Assembly: GCF_002101705.1 (NCBI RefSeq)
Contig: NZ_LQPC01000043.1
Coordinates: forward strand, 37,135-101,134
Length of the DNA stretch: 64,000 nt
Direction of reading: 5' to 3'
Origin: Mycolicibacterium iranicum
GTDB lineage: Bacteria; Actinomycetota; Actinomycetes; Mycobacteriales; Mycobacteriaceae
Part shown: piece by piece, positions 51,158 to 58,982 of the stretch
Layout: each line of letters starts with the position of its first letter
Numbering within the stretch: the first letter of the stretch is position 1
Position numbers and translations under genes: made by a program
Notes under the pieces: generated by a model
Told to the model about the DNA's origin: nothing
Databases searched by the model: none
Seen by the model: the letters and a program-made list of their open reading frames with translations, nothing else

Positions 51158-51568
51158 GTGACTGAGCGAACTCTCGTACTGATCAAGCCCGACGGTGTGC
51201 AGCGCCGCCTCATCGGAGAGATCATCAGCCGAATCGAAGCCAAGGGCCTCACCATCGCAGCCCTGGAGCTGAAGAACGTCAGCGACGAAACTGCCCGCGC
51301 CCACTACGCCGAGCACGAAGGCAAGCCGTTCTTCTCGTCGCTGCTCGAGTTCATCACCTCGGGTCCTGTCGTCGCGGCCGTTCTCGAAGGCCCGCGCGCC
51401 ATCGCAGCGTTCCGGCAACTCGCCGGCGGCACCGACCCCGTCGAGAAGGCCATGCCCGGCACCATCCGCGGTGACCTGGGTCTGGAGACCCAGTTCAACC
51501 TGGTACACGGATCCGATTCGCCGGACTCCGCCGCCCGCGAGATCGAGCTCTGGTTCCCCGGTCTCTGA
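51158..51568 (+). CDS. ndk: Nucleoside diphosphate kinase
   Basis: A 136-aa NDP kinase, which equilibrates nucleoside di- and triphosphates. It has TLVLIKPDGVQRRLIGEIISR at the N-terminus and the active-site His in FNLVHGSDSPDSAAREI near the end. The GTG at 51158 is preceded by TAGGCT (51145-51150) at seven bases, the leaderless arrangement. It matches Rv2445c. Confidence 0.97.
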   Translation: MTERTLVLIKPDGVQRRLIGEIISRIEAKGLTIAALELKNVSDETARAHYAEHEGKPFFSSLLEFITSGPVVAAVLEGPRAIAAFRQLAGGTDPVEKAMPGTIRGDLGLETQFNLVHGSDSPDSAAREIELWFPGL

Positions 51569-51876
51569 CGGCATCTCGCCCGAGCTAACCCAGCCTTCTC
51601 GGATCACCCTCCGAGATGTGGGATACTGGTCGCGGGTGACCGGCCTTACAACCCGGGTCGGCCATCCGAATGAAGACTTTGGCGAGCGCGACCACCGCTA
51701 CATCGGTGCGGCGCAGCCGTCCAGCCATCATTCAGACAGGCACCGAGACCGTTCCTTCGGGATCACTCGGAGCGAGACCATAAGAAGTCCGGGAGTAGGT
51801 AGCCCGGATACAGAATCGGAAGCCCTCGCGTGGCCGCGTCAGCAAACTGACGCGCCCGGGGGCTTGAGGAGAATAC
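51569..51876 (+). promoter_or_regulatory. Long rne leader region with hairpins
   Basis: A 308-base gap without a gene. GGGATACTGG near 51620 has a -10-like TACT core, which would give a leader of about 250 nt. Hairpins are CCGGG (51789-51793) with CCCGG (51803-51807), and CGCGTCAG (51835-51842), loop CAAA, CTGACGCG (51847-51854). GAGGAGA before 51877 is the ribosome binding site. RNase E autoregulates through its leader in E. coli, which makes these structures worth testing. Confidence 0.5.
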
Positions 51877-54800
51877 GTGGCCGACAATGAGAACTTTCAA
51901 GCACCATCCCATGATCTCGCGGAAGCGCCTCAGCACGTAGCTGACACGCCCGCCGAAGCAAAGGGTGCTCCAGCGCCCGAGAAGCTGCGGGTGCATTCGC
52001 TGGCCAGAGTGCTGGGTACCACCAGCAGGCGGATCATCGACGCGCTCAGCGAGTTCGACGGCCGAGTCCGCAGTGCTCACTCGACGGTGGGCCGCGAGGA
52101 GGCCGACCGCGTTCGCGAGGCGTTGGCCGCCTCCGAAGCGGAGACTGCCCCCGAGTCGGTGACCGAGGTCGCCACCGACGCCGTCGAAGCGCAGAGCGAG
52201 CCCGAGCCGATGGCAGCAATCCCGGAGCCTGTCGAGGAGCCGCCCGCCGAGGAGGAGCCCGTCTCGGAGGAGCGCGTCGAGCACCCGCCCGCCGACGAGC
52301 CGCGCGTCGAGGAGGAGCCGGAGTCCCGGCTGATCCTGGAGGCGCCGAGTTCCCGCTCTGCCGCAGAGCCCGCCGACTACCTTCCGCTGTTCGTCGCTCC
52401 GCAGCCCGTGCGCTTCGACGAGCCTGTTGCCGACAGCGATGACGACGACGCCGACGACTCGGACGACGGGGACGCCGACACGGACTCGGACGACGATCAG
52501 TCCGGACGGCCTGCCGCCAAGCGGCGCAGGCGCGGACGCCGGGGACGCGGTCGCGGCCGCGGCGAGCAGAGCGGCGACGACTCCGCCGCCGACTCCGATC
52601 CCGACGGCGAGGCCGACCCCGAGAAATCTCCGTCGGGCGAGGGCGCCGAGGACCAAGACGACGACAGCGGGGACGACGACGGCTCGGGCGGCGAGGCCGG
52701 CAATCGCCGCAGGCGCCGTCGGCGACGCCGCAAGTCCGGGTCCGACGACGACGGCGACAGCAACGGCTCGCCCGACGACCCGCCCAACACCGTCGTCCAC
52801 GAGCGCGAACCCCGGAAGTCCGGCAAGGGCGACAAGGGGGACAAGAGCGACGAGATCCAGGGGATCAGCGGCTCGACCCGGTTGGAAGCCAAGCGGCAAC
52901 GCCGCAGGGACGGTCGCGACGCCGGACGGCGTAGGCCGCCGATCCTGTCCGAAGCCGAATTCCTGGCCCGCCGCGAAGCTGTCGAGCGGACGATGGTGGT
53001 CCGCGACAAGATCCGCACCGAGCCGCCGCACGAAGGCGCCCGCTACACGCAGATCGCGGTGCTCGAGGACGGCGTCGTCGTCGAGCACTTCGTGACATCG
53101 GCGGCGTCCGCGTCACTGGTCGGCAACATCTACCTCGGAATCGTGCAGAACGTGCTGCCGTCGATGGAGGCGGCGTTCGTCGACATCGGCCGCGGCCGCA
53201 ACGGCGTGCTTTACGCAGGTGAGGTCAACTGGGAGGCCGCGGGCCTGGGCGGTGCCCAGCGCAAGATCGAGCAGGCGCTCAAGCCCGGTGATTACGTCGT
53301 CGTCCAGGTCAGCAAGGACCCCGTCGGCCACAAGGGCGCCCGCCTGACCACACAGGTCTCGCTGGCGGGCCGCTATCTGGTCTACGTGCCGGGGGCGTCG
53401 TCGACCGGCATCAGCCGCAAGCTGCCCGATACCGAACGGCAGCGGCTCAAGGAAATCCTGCGGGAGGTCGTCCCGCAGGACGCCGGCGTGATCATCCGCA
53501 CGGCGTCCGAAGGAGTCAAAGAAGAGGACATCCGCACCGACGTCGAGCGCTTGCAGAAGCGCTGGAACGAGATCCAGGCCAAGGCCTCCGAGATCACCGA
53601 GAAGAAGGCCGGCGCCGCCGTCGCCCTCTACGAAGAGCCCGATGTACTGGTCAAGGTCATCCGCGACTTGTTCAACGAGGACTTCTCAGGTCTGATCGTG
53701 TCGGGTGACGACGCGTGGAAGACGATCACCGACTACGTGACCTCGGTCGCGCCGGAACTGCTCCCGCGGATGACCCAGTACGAGCCCTCGACCCCGGACG
53801 GACCCGACGTGTTCGCCGTTCACCGCATCGACGAGCAGCTCGCCAAGGCGATGGACCGCAAGGTGTACCTGCCCTCGGGCGGCACGCTGGTGATCGACCG
53901 GACCGAGGCCATGACGGTCGTGGACGTGAACACCGGCAAGTTCACCGGTTCCGGCGGCAACCTCGAACAGACCGTCACCCGCAACAACCTCGAGGCTGCC
54001 GAAGAGACGGTGCGGCAGCTGCGCCTGCGTGACATCGGCGGCATCGTCGTCATCGACTTCATCGACATGGTGCTCGAGTCGAACCGGGATCTGGTTCTAC
54101 GCCGGCTGACCGAGGCGCTGGCCCGCGACCGCACCCGGCACCAGGTGTCGGAAGTGACGTCACTCGGGCTGGTCCAGCTCACCCGGAAACGCCTGGGAAC
54201 GGGCCTGATCGAGGCGTTCTCCACGACCTGCACGCATTGCGCGGGCCGGGGGATCATGCTGCACGGCGATCCGGTCGATTCGGCGGCGGCCACGAACACT
54301 CGCAAGTCGGACAACGCCAACGGCAACGGTGGCGGAGGGGGCCGGCGCGGTAAGCGCGGTAAACGCGGCGGCCGCAGCGAACAGGAAGTCCAGGTCGCCA
54401 AGGTGCCGGCGCACTCGCCGGGCGAACATCCCATGTTCAAGGCGATGGCCGCTGCCAATGGCAAGCACGAGGACGACGAGCACGACGAGGACGGCGAGGA
54501 CGGCGCCATCGCCGCCGAGGATGTCGCGGAGCTCGATACCGATGCTGCTGTGACCGGCGTGCGGGACGACGCCGATGACTTCGGCGACGAGGATTCTGAC
54601 GACGAGGATTCCGATGACGATTCGGACGACGACTCGGACGAGGATGAGATCGACCTCGATGACGACGATGATGACGACGAGGACGACGACATCGAGGAGC
54701 TCGACGACGACTCCGATGACGAGGATGACGACGAGGACTCGTACGATGACGACGAGGACTCGGAGGAGGACGACTCCGATGACGAGGATGACGAATATGA

Positions 54801-54879
54801 GGAGCCCGTCGCCGCTCCGGTAGGCAGACAGCGGAGGCGAGCAGCCGCCCGACCCGCTGGTCCGCCCAGCCGCGACTGA
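51877..54879 (+). CDS. rne: Ribonuclease E/G
   Basis: A 1000-aa actinobacterial RNase E, the main endonuclease for mRNA decay and rRNA processing. The first 370 residues are a low-complexity acidic/Pro-rich region with basic RG-type patches (KRRRRGRRGRGRGRGE). The catalytic core follows: S1 domain around NIYLGIVQNVLPSMEAAFVDIG, then DNase I-like segments TAMTVVDVNTGKFTG and GGIVVIDFIDM with the Mg-binding Asp residues, and the Zn-link Cys pair in TCTHCAGRGIML. The C-terminus carries KRGKRGGR and then about 120 residues dominated by Asp/Glu/Ser. GTG start at 51877. It matches Rv2444c. Confidence 0.96.
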   Translation: MADNENFQAPSHDLAEAPQHVADTPAEAKGAPAPEKLRVHSLARVLGTTSRRIIDALSEFDGRVRSAHSTVGREEADRVREALAASEAETAPESVTEVATDAVEAQSEPEPMAAIPEPVEEPPAEEEPVSEERVEHPPADEPRVEEEPESRLILEAPSSRSAAEPADYLPLFVAPQPVRFDEPVADSDDDDADDSDDGDADTDSDDDQSGRPAAKRRRRGRRGRGRGRGEQSGDDSAADSDPDGEADPEKSPSGEGAEDQDDDSGDDDGSGGEAGNRRRRRRRRRKSGSDDDGDSNGSPDDPPNTVVHEREPRKSGKGDKGDKSDEIQGISGSTRLEAKRQRRRDGRDAGRRRPPILSEAEFLARREAVERTMVVRDKIRTEPPHEGARYTQIAVLEDGVVVEHFVTSAASASLVGNIYLGIVQNVLPSMEAAFVDIGRGRNGVLYAGEVNWEAAGLGGAQRKIEQALKPGDYVVVQVSKDPVGHKGARLTTQVSLAGRYLVYVPGASSTGISRKLPDTERQRLKEILREVVPQDAGVIIRTASEGVKEEDIRTDVERLQKRWNEIQAKASEITEKKAGAAVALYEEPDVLVKVIRDLFNEDFSGLIVSGDDAWKTITDYVTSVAPELLPRMTQYEPSTPDGPDVFAVHRIDEQLAKAMDRKVYLPSGGTLVIDRTEAMTVVDVNTGKFTGSGGNLEQTVTRNNLEAAEETVRQLRLRDIGGIVVIDFIDMVLESNRDLVLRRLTEALARDRTRHQVSEVTSLGLVQLTRKRLGTGLIEAFSTTCTHCAGRGIMLHGDPVDSAAATNTRKSDNANGNGGGGGRRGKRGKRGGRSEQEVQVAKVPAHSPGEHPMFKAMAAANGKHEDDEHDEDGEDGAIAAEDVAELDTDAAVTGVRDDADDFGDEDSDDEDSDDDSDDDSDEDEIDLDDDDDDDEDDDIEELDDDSDDEDDDEDSYDDDEDSEEDDSDDEDDEYEEPVAAPVGRQRRRAAARPAGPPSRD

Positions 54880-54923
54880 GCGGTTTGACCCTCCTCCCGC
54901 TGGTCACGTACCCTTGACCAGTT

Positions 54924-54956
54924 GTCTCCAGGGCCTGCCCACAGCGGGCCGGAGAC
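54924..54956 (+). promoter_or_regulatory. Hairpin in rplU leader
   Basis: GTCTCC-AG-GGCC (54924-54935) pairs with GGCC-GGAGAC (54947-54956) with a two-base bulge. TTGACC at 54914-54919 lies just before. It may be a ribosomal-protein leader or the rne terminator; no recognised Rfam motif was identified. Confidence 0.35.
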
Positions 54957-55034
54957 GGGACGAGATCCCACCCAGACCCGCACGCACACCCCCGGTGTTG
55001 CGCGCCCGCACGTAGAGCAGAGGAAGACCAAGCG

Positions 55035-55358
55035 ATGGCAGCGAACACAGCCACGTACGCGATCGTCAAGACTGGCGGCAAGCAGTACAAGGTCGCCGCC
55101 GGCGACATCGTCAAGGTGGAGAAGCTCGACGCTGAGCCCGGCGCCTCGGTCTCGCTGCCGGTCGCCCTGGTCGTCGACGGCGCGAAGGTGACCACCGATG
55201 CCAAGGCGTTGGAGAAGGTCGCGGTCACCGGCGAGGTCCTCGAGCACACCAAGGGCCCGAAGATCCGTATCCACAAGTTCAAGAACAAGACCGGCTATCA
55301 CAAGCGCCAGGGTCACCGTCAGCAGTTGACGGTGCTCAAGGTCACCGGCATCAAGTAA
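55035..55358 (+). CDS. rplU: 50S ribosomal protein L21
   Basis: A 107-aa L21 protein. TYAIVKTGGKQYKVAAGDIV and the C-terminal RNA-binding FKNKTGYHKRQGHRQQLT are the family signature. It starts the rplU-rpmA-obg-proB run, which is conserved across bacteria and matches Rv2442c onward. Start ATG at 55035 with GAGGAAGACC upstream. Confidence 0.97.
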   Translation: MAANTATYAIVKTGGKQYKVAAGDIVKVEKLDAEPGASVSLPVALVVDGAKVTTDAKALEKVAVTGEVLEHTKGPKIRIHKFKNKTGYHKRQGHRQQLTVLKVTGIK

Positions 55359-55375
55359 CGACGGGAGCGACAGAC

Positions 55376-55645
55376 ATGGCACACAAGAAGGGCGCTTCCA
55401 GCTCACGCAACGGTCGCGACTCAGCCGCCCAGCGGCTCGGCGTCAAGCGGTTCGGCGGGCAGGTCGTCAAGGCAGGCGAGATCCTGGTTCGCCAGCGCGG
55501 CACTCACTTCCACCCCGGCGTCAACGTCGGTCGTGGCGGTGACGACACGTTGTTCGCCACGGCGCCCGGCGCCGTGGAGTTCGGCACCAAGCGCGGCCGC
55601 AAGACTGTCAACGTCGTCCGCGCCACCCCTGCCGGCGAGGCCTAG
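55376..55645 (+). CDS. rpmA: 50S ribosomal protein L27
   Basis: An 89-aa L27 protein. The N-terminus MAHKKGASSSRNGRDSAAQR reaches toward the peptidyl-transferase centre; RLGVKRFGGQVVKAGEILVRQRGTHFHPG is the family core. There is no Firmicutes-type N-terminal extension. It lies 17 bases after rplU. Confidence 0.97.
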   Translation: MAHKKGASSSRNGRDSAAQRLGVKRFGGQVVKAGEILVRQRGTHFHPGVNVGRGGDDTLFATAPGAVEFGTKRGRKTVNVVRATPAGEA

Positions 55646-55664
55646 GTCCTTTACGTCGGAATCG

Positions 55665-55707
55665 ACGTTTTGCGCCGACCGCCCTCGCGATCCGGCACGC
55701 AAAACGT
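55665..55707. terminator. Hairpin between rpmA and obg
   Basis: ACGTTTTGCG (55665-55674) and CGCAAAACGT (55698-55707) form a perfect 10-bp stem with a 23-nt loop; flanking bases (ATCG and AGATTTCG) can partly extend it. It could separate ribosomal-protein output from obg. Confidence 0.55.
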
Positions 55708-55733
55708 AGATTTCGTCATGGAAAGGACGTCCG

Positions 55734-57188
55734 ATGCCTCGCTTCATCGACCGCGTCGTGATTCACGCGCGGGCGGGCAACGGCGGCAACGGCTGTGCCT
55801 CGGTTCACCGCGAGAAGTTCAAACCGCTGGGTGGTCCCGACGGCGGTAACGGCGGACGCGGCGGCAGCATCGTCTTCGTCGTCGACCCGCAGGTACACAC
55901 GCTTCTCGATTTCCATTTCCATCCGCACGTGGTCGCGCCGTCGGGCAAGCAGGGAGCCGGCAGCAATCGTGACGGAGCGGCCGGTGCAGACCTTGAGGTG
56001 AAGGTCCCCGACGGGACCGTCGTCCTCGACGAGCATGGGCAGATCCTCGCCGACCTCGTCGGCCCGGGCACGCGCTTCGAAGCCGCCGCAGGCGGTCGCG
56101 GTGGTCTCGGTAATGCCGCTCTGGCATCGCGCGCGCGTAAAGCCCCTGGTTTTGCGCTGCTGGGCGAGCAGGGCGAAACCCGTGATCTCACGCTCGAGCT
56201 CAAGACCGTCGCCGATGTCGGCCTGGTCGGCTTCCCGTCGGCGGGAAAGTCGTCCCTGGTTTCGGCGATCTCGGCGGCCAAACCCAAGATCGCCGACTAT
56301 CCGTTCACCACGCTGGCCCCCAACCTCGGTGTCGTATCCGCGGGTGAGCACACCTTCACCGTCGCCGACGTTCCGGGGCTGATCCCGGGTGCATCTGAAG
56401 GCCGCGGTCTGGGCCTGGACTTCCTCCGACACATCGAGCGTTGCGCCGTGCTGGTACACGTCGTCGACTGTGCGACGCTGGAGCCGGGTCGTGATCCGAT
56501 CTCCGACATCGAGGCTTTGGAAGCCGAGATCAGGGCGTATCAACCCACGCTGCAGGGGGATTCGACGCTCGGTGACCTTGCCGACCGGCCGCGCGCCGTG
56601 GTCCTGAACAAGATCGATGTTCCCGATGCGCGCGAGCTGGCCGACTTCGTGCGTGACGAGGTTGCCAGCCGTTTCGGCTGGCCGGTATTCGAGATTTCGA
56701 CCGTCGCCCGAGAAGGGCTGCGCCCGTTGACGTTCGCACTGTGGGACATGGTGGCGGCCTACCGCGCGGCCCAACCCCCGGCTGTGCCTCGACGACCGGT
56801 CATCCGGCCCATTGCTGTCGACGAGACGTCGTTCACCGTGGAGCCCGACGGTCACGGAGGGTTCGTCGTCAAGGGCACCCGGCCGCAGCGATGGGTGGCG
56901 CAGACCAATTTCGACAACGACGAGGCAGTCGGCTACCTGGGTGATCGGTTGGCGCGCCTGGGTGTCGAGGACGAACTGCTGAAGTTGGGGGCGCGGCCGG
57001 GCTGCGCGGTGACGATCGGCGACATGACGTTCGACTGGGAGCCGCAGACCCCAGCCGGGGTCGATGTGCATCTGTCCGGCCGAGGCACCGACGTCAGACT
57101 TGAGCACAGTGATCGGGTCTCCGCCGACGAGCGCAAGGCCGCACGCAAGGCGCGGCGGCAGGGCAGCGAGGACGCGGACGTCGAATGA
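55734..57188 (+). CDS. obg: GTPase ObgE/CgtA
   Basis: A 484-aa Obg GTPase involved in large-subunit assembly and stress responses. The Gly-rich Obg fold is at the N-terminus (FIDRVVIHARAGNGGNGCAS, PDGGNGGRGGSIVF), then the G domain with G1 GFPSAGKSSL, G3 DVPGLIPGASEGRGLG and G4 NKID, then a C-terminal OCT domain. The C-terminus is basic (RKAARKARRQGSED). It overlaps proB by four bases (ATGA). Confidence 0.97.
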   Translation: MPRFIDRVVIHARAGNGGNGCASVHREKFKPLGGPDGGNGGRGGSIVFVVDPQVHTLLDFHFHPHVVAPSGKQGAGSNRDGAAGADLEVKVPDGTVVLDEHGQILADLVGPGTRFEAAAGGRGGLGNAALASRARKAPGFALLGEQGETRDLTLELKTVADVGLVGFPSAGKSSLVSAISAAKPKIADYPFTTLAPNLGVVSAGEHTFTVADVPGLIPGASEGRGLGLDFLRHIERCAVLVHVVDCATLEPGRDPISDIEALEAEIRAYQPTLQGDSTLGDLADRPRAVVLNKIDVPDARELADFVRDEVASRFGWPVFEISTVAREGLRPLTFALWDMVAAYRAAQPPAVPRRPVIRPIAVDETSFTVEPDGHGGFVVKGTRPQRWVAQTNFDNDEAVGYLGDRLARLGVEDELLKLGARPGCAVTIGDMTFDWEPQTPAGVDVHLSGRGTDVRLEHSDRVSADERKAARKARRQGSEDADVE

Positions 57189-58291
57189 GCGCGCACCGCA
57201 ACGCTATTCGTAAGGCGCGCTCGGTCGTCGTCAAGATCGGTACGACAGCGCTGACCACGCCGTCGGGCGTGTTCGACGCTGGCAGGCTGCAATACCTCGC
57301 CGACGCGATCGAGGCGCGGATGAAGGCAGGGTCCGACGTGGTGATCGTGTCCTCGGGCGCCATCGCGGCGGGCATCGAGCCGTTGCGCCTCACCAAGCGG
57401 CCCACCGACCTGGCAACCAAACAGGCGGCAGCCAGCGTCGGGCAGGTGGCTCTGATCAACTCGTGGAGCACGGCGTTCGGCCGCTACGACCGCACGGTCG
57501 GTCAGGTTCTACTCACCGCGCACGACATCTCGATGAGGGTCCAGCACACCAACGCCCAGCGCACCCTCGATCGGCTTCGCGCGCTGCACGCGGTGGCCAT
57601 CGTCAATGAGAACGACACGGTCGCGACCAATGAGATCAGGTTCGGTGACAACGATCGGCTGTCGGCGCTGGTGGCCCACCTCGTCGGCGCCGATGCCCTG
57701 GTGCTGCTGTCCGACATCGACGGCCTGTACGACAGCGATCCGCGAAAAGGCGACGCGCGCTTCATCTCCGAGGTATCCGGACCGGATGACCTCGAAGGGG
57801 TGACGGCTGGACGGGGCAGTCATCTGGGCACCGGCGGCATGGTGTCGAAGTTGTCGTCGGCGCTGCTGGCGGCCGACGCGGGCGTGCCGGTGCTGCTTGC
57901 GGCGGCGTCGGACGCCGCGGCCGCCCTCGACGATGCGTCGGTGGGCACGGTCTTCGCGGCTCGGTCCGAGCGAATGTCGGCACGGCGGTTCTGGGTGCGC
58001 TACGCCGCGGAATCGGCCGGTGCGCTGACCCTCGACGAGGGGGCTGTCAGAGCTGTTGTACGGCAGCGCCGCTCACTGCTGCCTGCCGGGATCACGGCAC
58101 TGTCCGGCAAGTTCTTCGGCGGCGACGTGGTCGAATTGCGCGACCAAACCGACACGATGGTGGCTCGCGGTGTCGTCGCCTACGACGCGGCAGAGTTGGC
58201 GACGATGCTCGGCCGGTCGACCTCGGATCTACCTGCCGAGATGCGCAGGCCCGCCGTGCACGCCGACGACCTGGTCGCGGTCAGTCCTTGA
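57185..58291 (+). CDS. proB: Glutamate 5-kinase
   Basis: A 368-aa amino acid kinase that performs the first step of proline synthesis. SVVVKIGTTALTT and VIVSSGAIAAGIEPL are in the kinase domain; NENDTVATNEIRFGDNDRLSALVA and HLGTGGMVSKLSSALLAADAG are characteristic. A C-terminal PUA domain follows (AVRQRRSLLPAGI onward). Its ATG overlaps the obg stop, and its 3' end overlaps the convergent TetR gene by 11 bases. It matches Rv2439c. Confidence 0.96.
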   Translation: MSAHRNAIRKARSVVVKIGTTALTTPSGVFDAGRLQYLADAIEARMKAGSDVVIVSSGAIAAGIEPLRLTKRPTDLATKQAAASVGQVALINSWSTAFGRYDRTVGQVLLTAHDISMRVQHTNAQRTLDRLRALHAVAIVNENDTVATNEIRFGDNDRLSALVAHLVGADALVLLSDIDGLYDSDPRKGDARFISEVSGPDDLEGVTAGRGSHLGTGGMVSKLSSALLAADAGVPVLLAAASDAAAALDDASVGTVFAARSERMSARRFWVRYAAESAGALTLDEGAVRAVVRQRRSLLPAGITALSGKFFGGDVVELRDQTDTMVARGVVAYDAAELATMLGRSTSDLPAEMRRPAVHADDLVAVSP

Positions 58292-58916
58292 ACGGCTGCA
58301 GATACAGTGCGCTCCATGTGATTTCGGTGAGGACATCGGCCAGTTCGGCGTCGAACGACGTGGGCCGAGACGGCAAAGTCTGTTGGCATGTTCGCTCGAC
58401 CATCCAGACCAGCGTGCTGGCAGTGGTCGCGGGCGGAAGATGTGGGCGGATGGCGCCGTTGGCCTGGCCCGCGGCGATCACGGCTTCGAACCCCGCCGTA
58501 ACCTCCTCCAGCAGTTCGCGATAGGTGTCACCAACCGCGCTGTCGTAGGCCGCCAGTTCGTTGAGTGCGATGAGAACCGGTTGATGTCGACGGTATGCGG
58601 CGATGATCGCCATCATCGCCGCATGCACGGTCCCCGGGTCCTGACGGGCCGACTCCGACCACCACAGTTGTGCCGCGCCGGTGAGATCGCCGAAGACCTG
58701 GGTCGCAAGGCGACGCAGCAGATGGCCCTTGTCCTCGAAATAGATGTAGAAGCTTGCCCGCGATATCCCGGCCTCGGTCGCAAGACGATCGACGCTGAGT
58801 TCGGTGAAGCTCGTCCCGTCGCCCATCAGACGGTCCGTCGCGTCAAGCAGTCGGCGTTCGATCTGCTCCCGGCGCTCCTGCCTGGTGGCCTGGGTCTTGC
58901 GGGTCAGCGACGGCAT
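58281..58916 (-). CDS. TetR-family transcriptional regulator
   Basis: A 211-aa TetR repressor. The helix-turn-helix is at about residues 15-60 (RREQIERRLLDATDRLM, then DRLATEAGISRASFYIYFEDKGHLLRRLA), followed by a ligand-binding helical domain. It is divergent from a cytochrome P450 gene, and a 17-bp palindrome between them (58950-58966) is the likely operator. It probably represses the P450 and itself until a hydrophobic ligand is present. Confidence 0.92.
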   Translation of the reverse strand: MPSLTRKTQATRQERREQIERRLLDATDRLMGDGTSFTELSVDRLATEAGISRASFYIYFEDKGHLLRRLATQVFGDLTGAAQLWWSESARQDPGTVHAAMMAIIAAYRRHQPVLIALNELAAYDSAVGDTYRELLEEVTAGFEAVIAAGQANGAIRPHLPPATTASTLVWMVERTCQQTLPSRPTSFDAELADVLTEITWSALYLQPFKD

Positions 58917-58945
58917 CAGCCCAGCGTAGCCGCCGCGTCTGCACC

Positions 58946-58975
58946 TTGACTAGACACACTGTCTAGCCGTAATGT
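58946..58975 (+). promoter_or_regulatory. P450 promoter with embedded TetR operator
   Basis: TTGACT (58946-58951) and TAATGT (58970-58975) form a -35/-10 pair with 18-bp spacing. Between them lies CTAGACA-CAC-TGTCTAG (58950-58966), a perfect palindrome. The -10 ends seven bases before the P450 ATG, so the transcript is predicted to be leaderless. Confidence 0.78.
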
Positions 58976-58982
58976 CCAGTCC

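Noticed and set aside
54590..54800. GAC/GAT-rich simple repeats
   Set aside because: They are the coding sequence of the acidic RNase E tail, in frame and without a separate role.
53820..55406. 528-codon open frame on the minus strand with long Ser runs
   Set aside because: The Ser runs are the antisense of the Asp/Glu tail of RNase E; the frame also crosses rplU.
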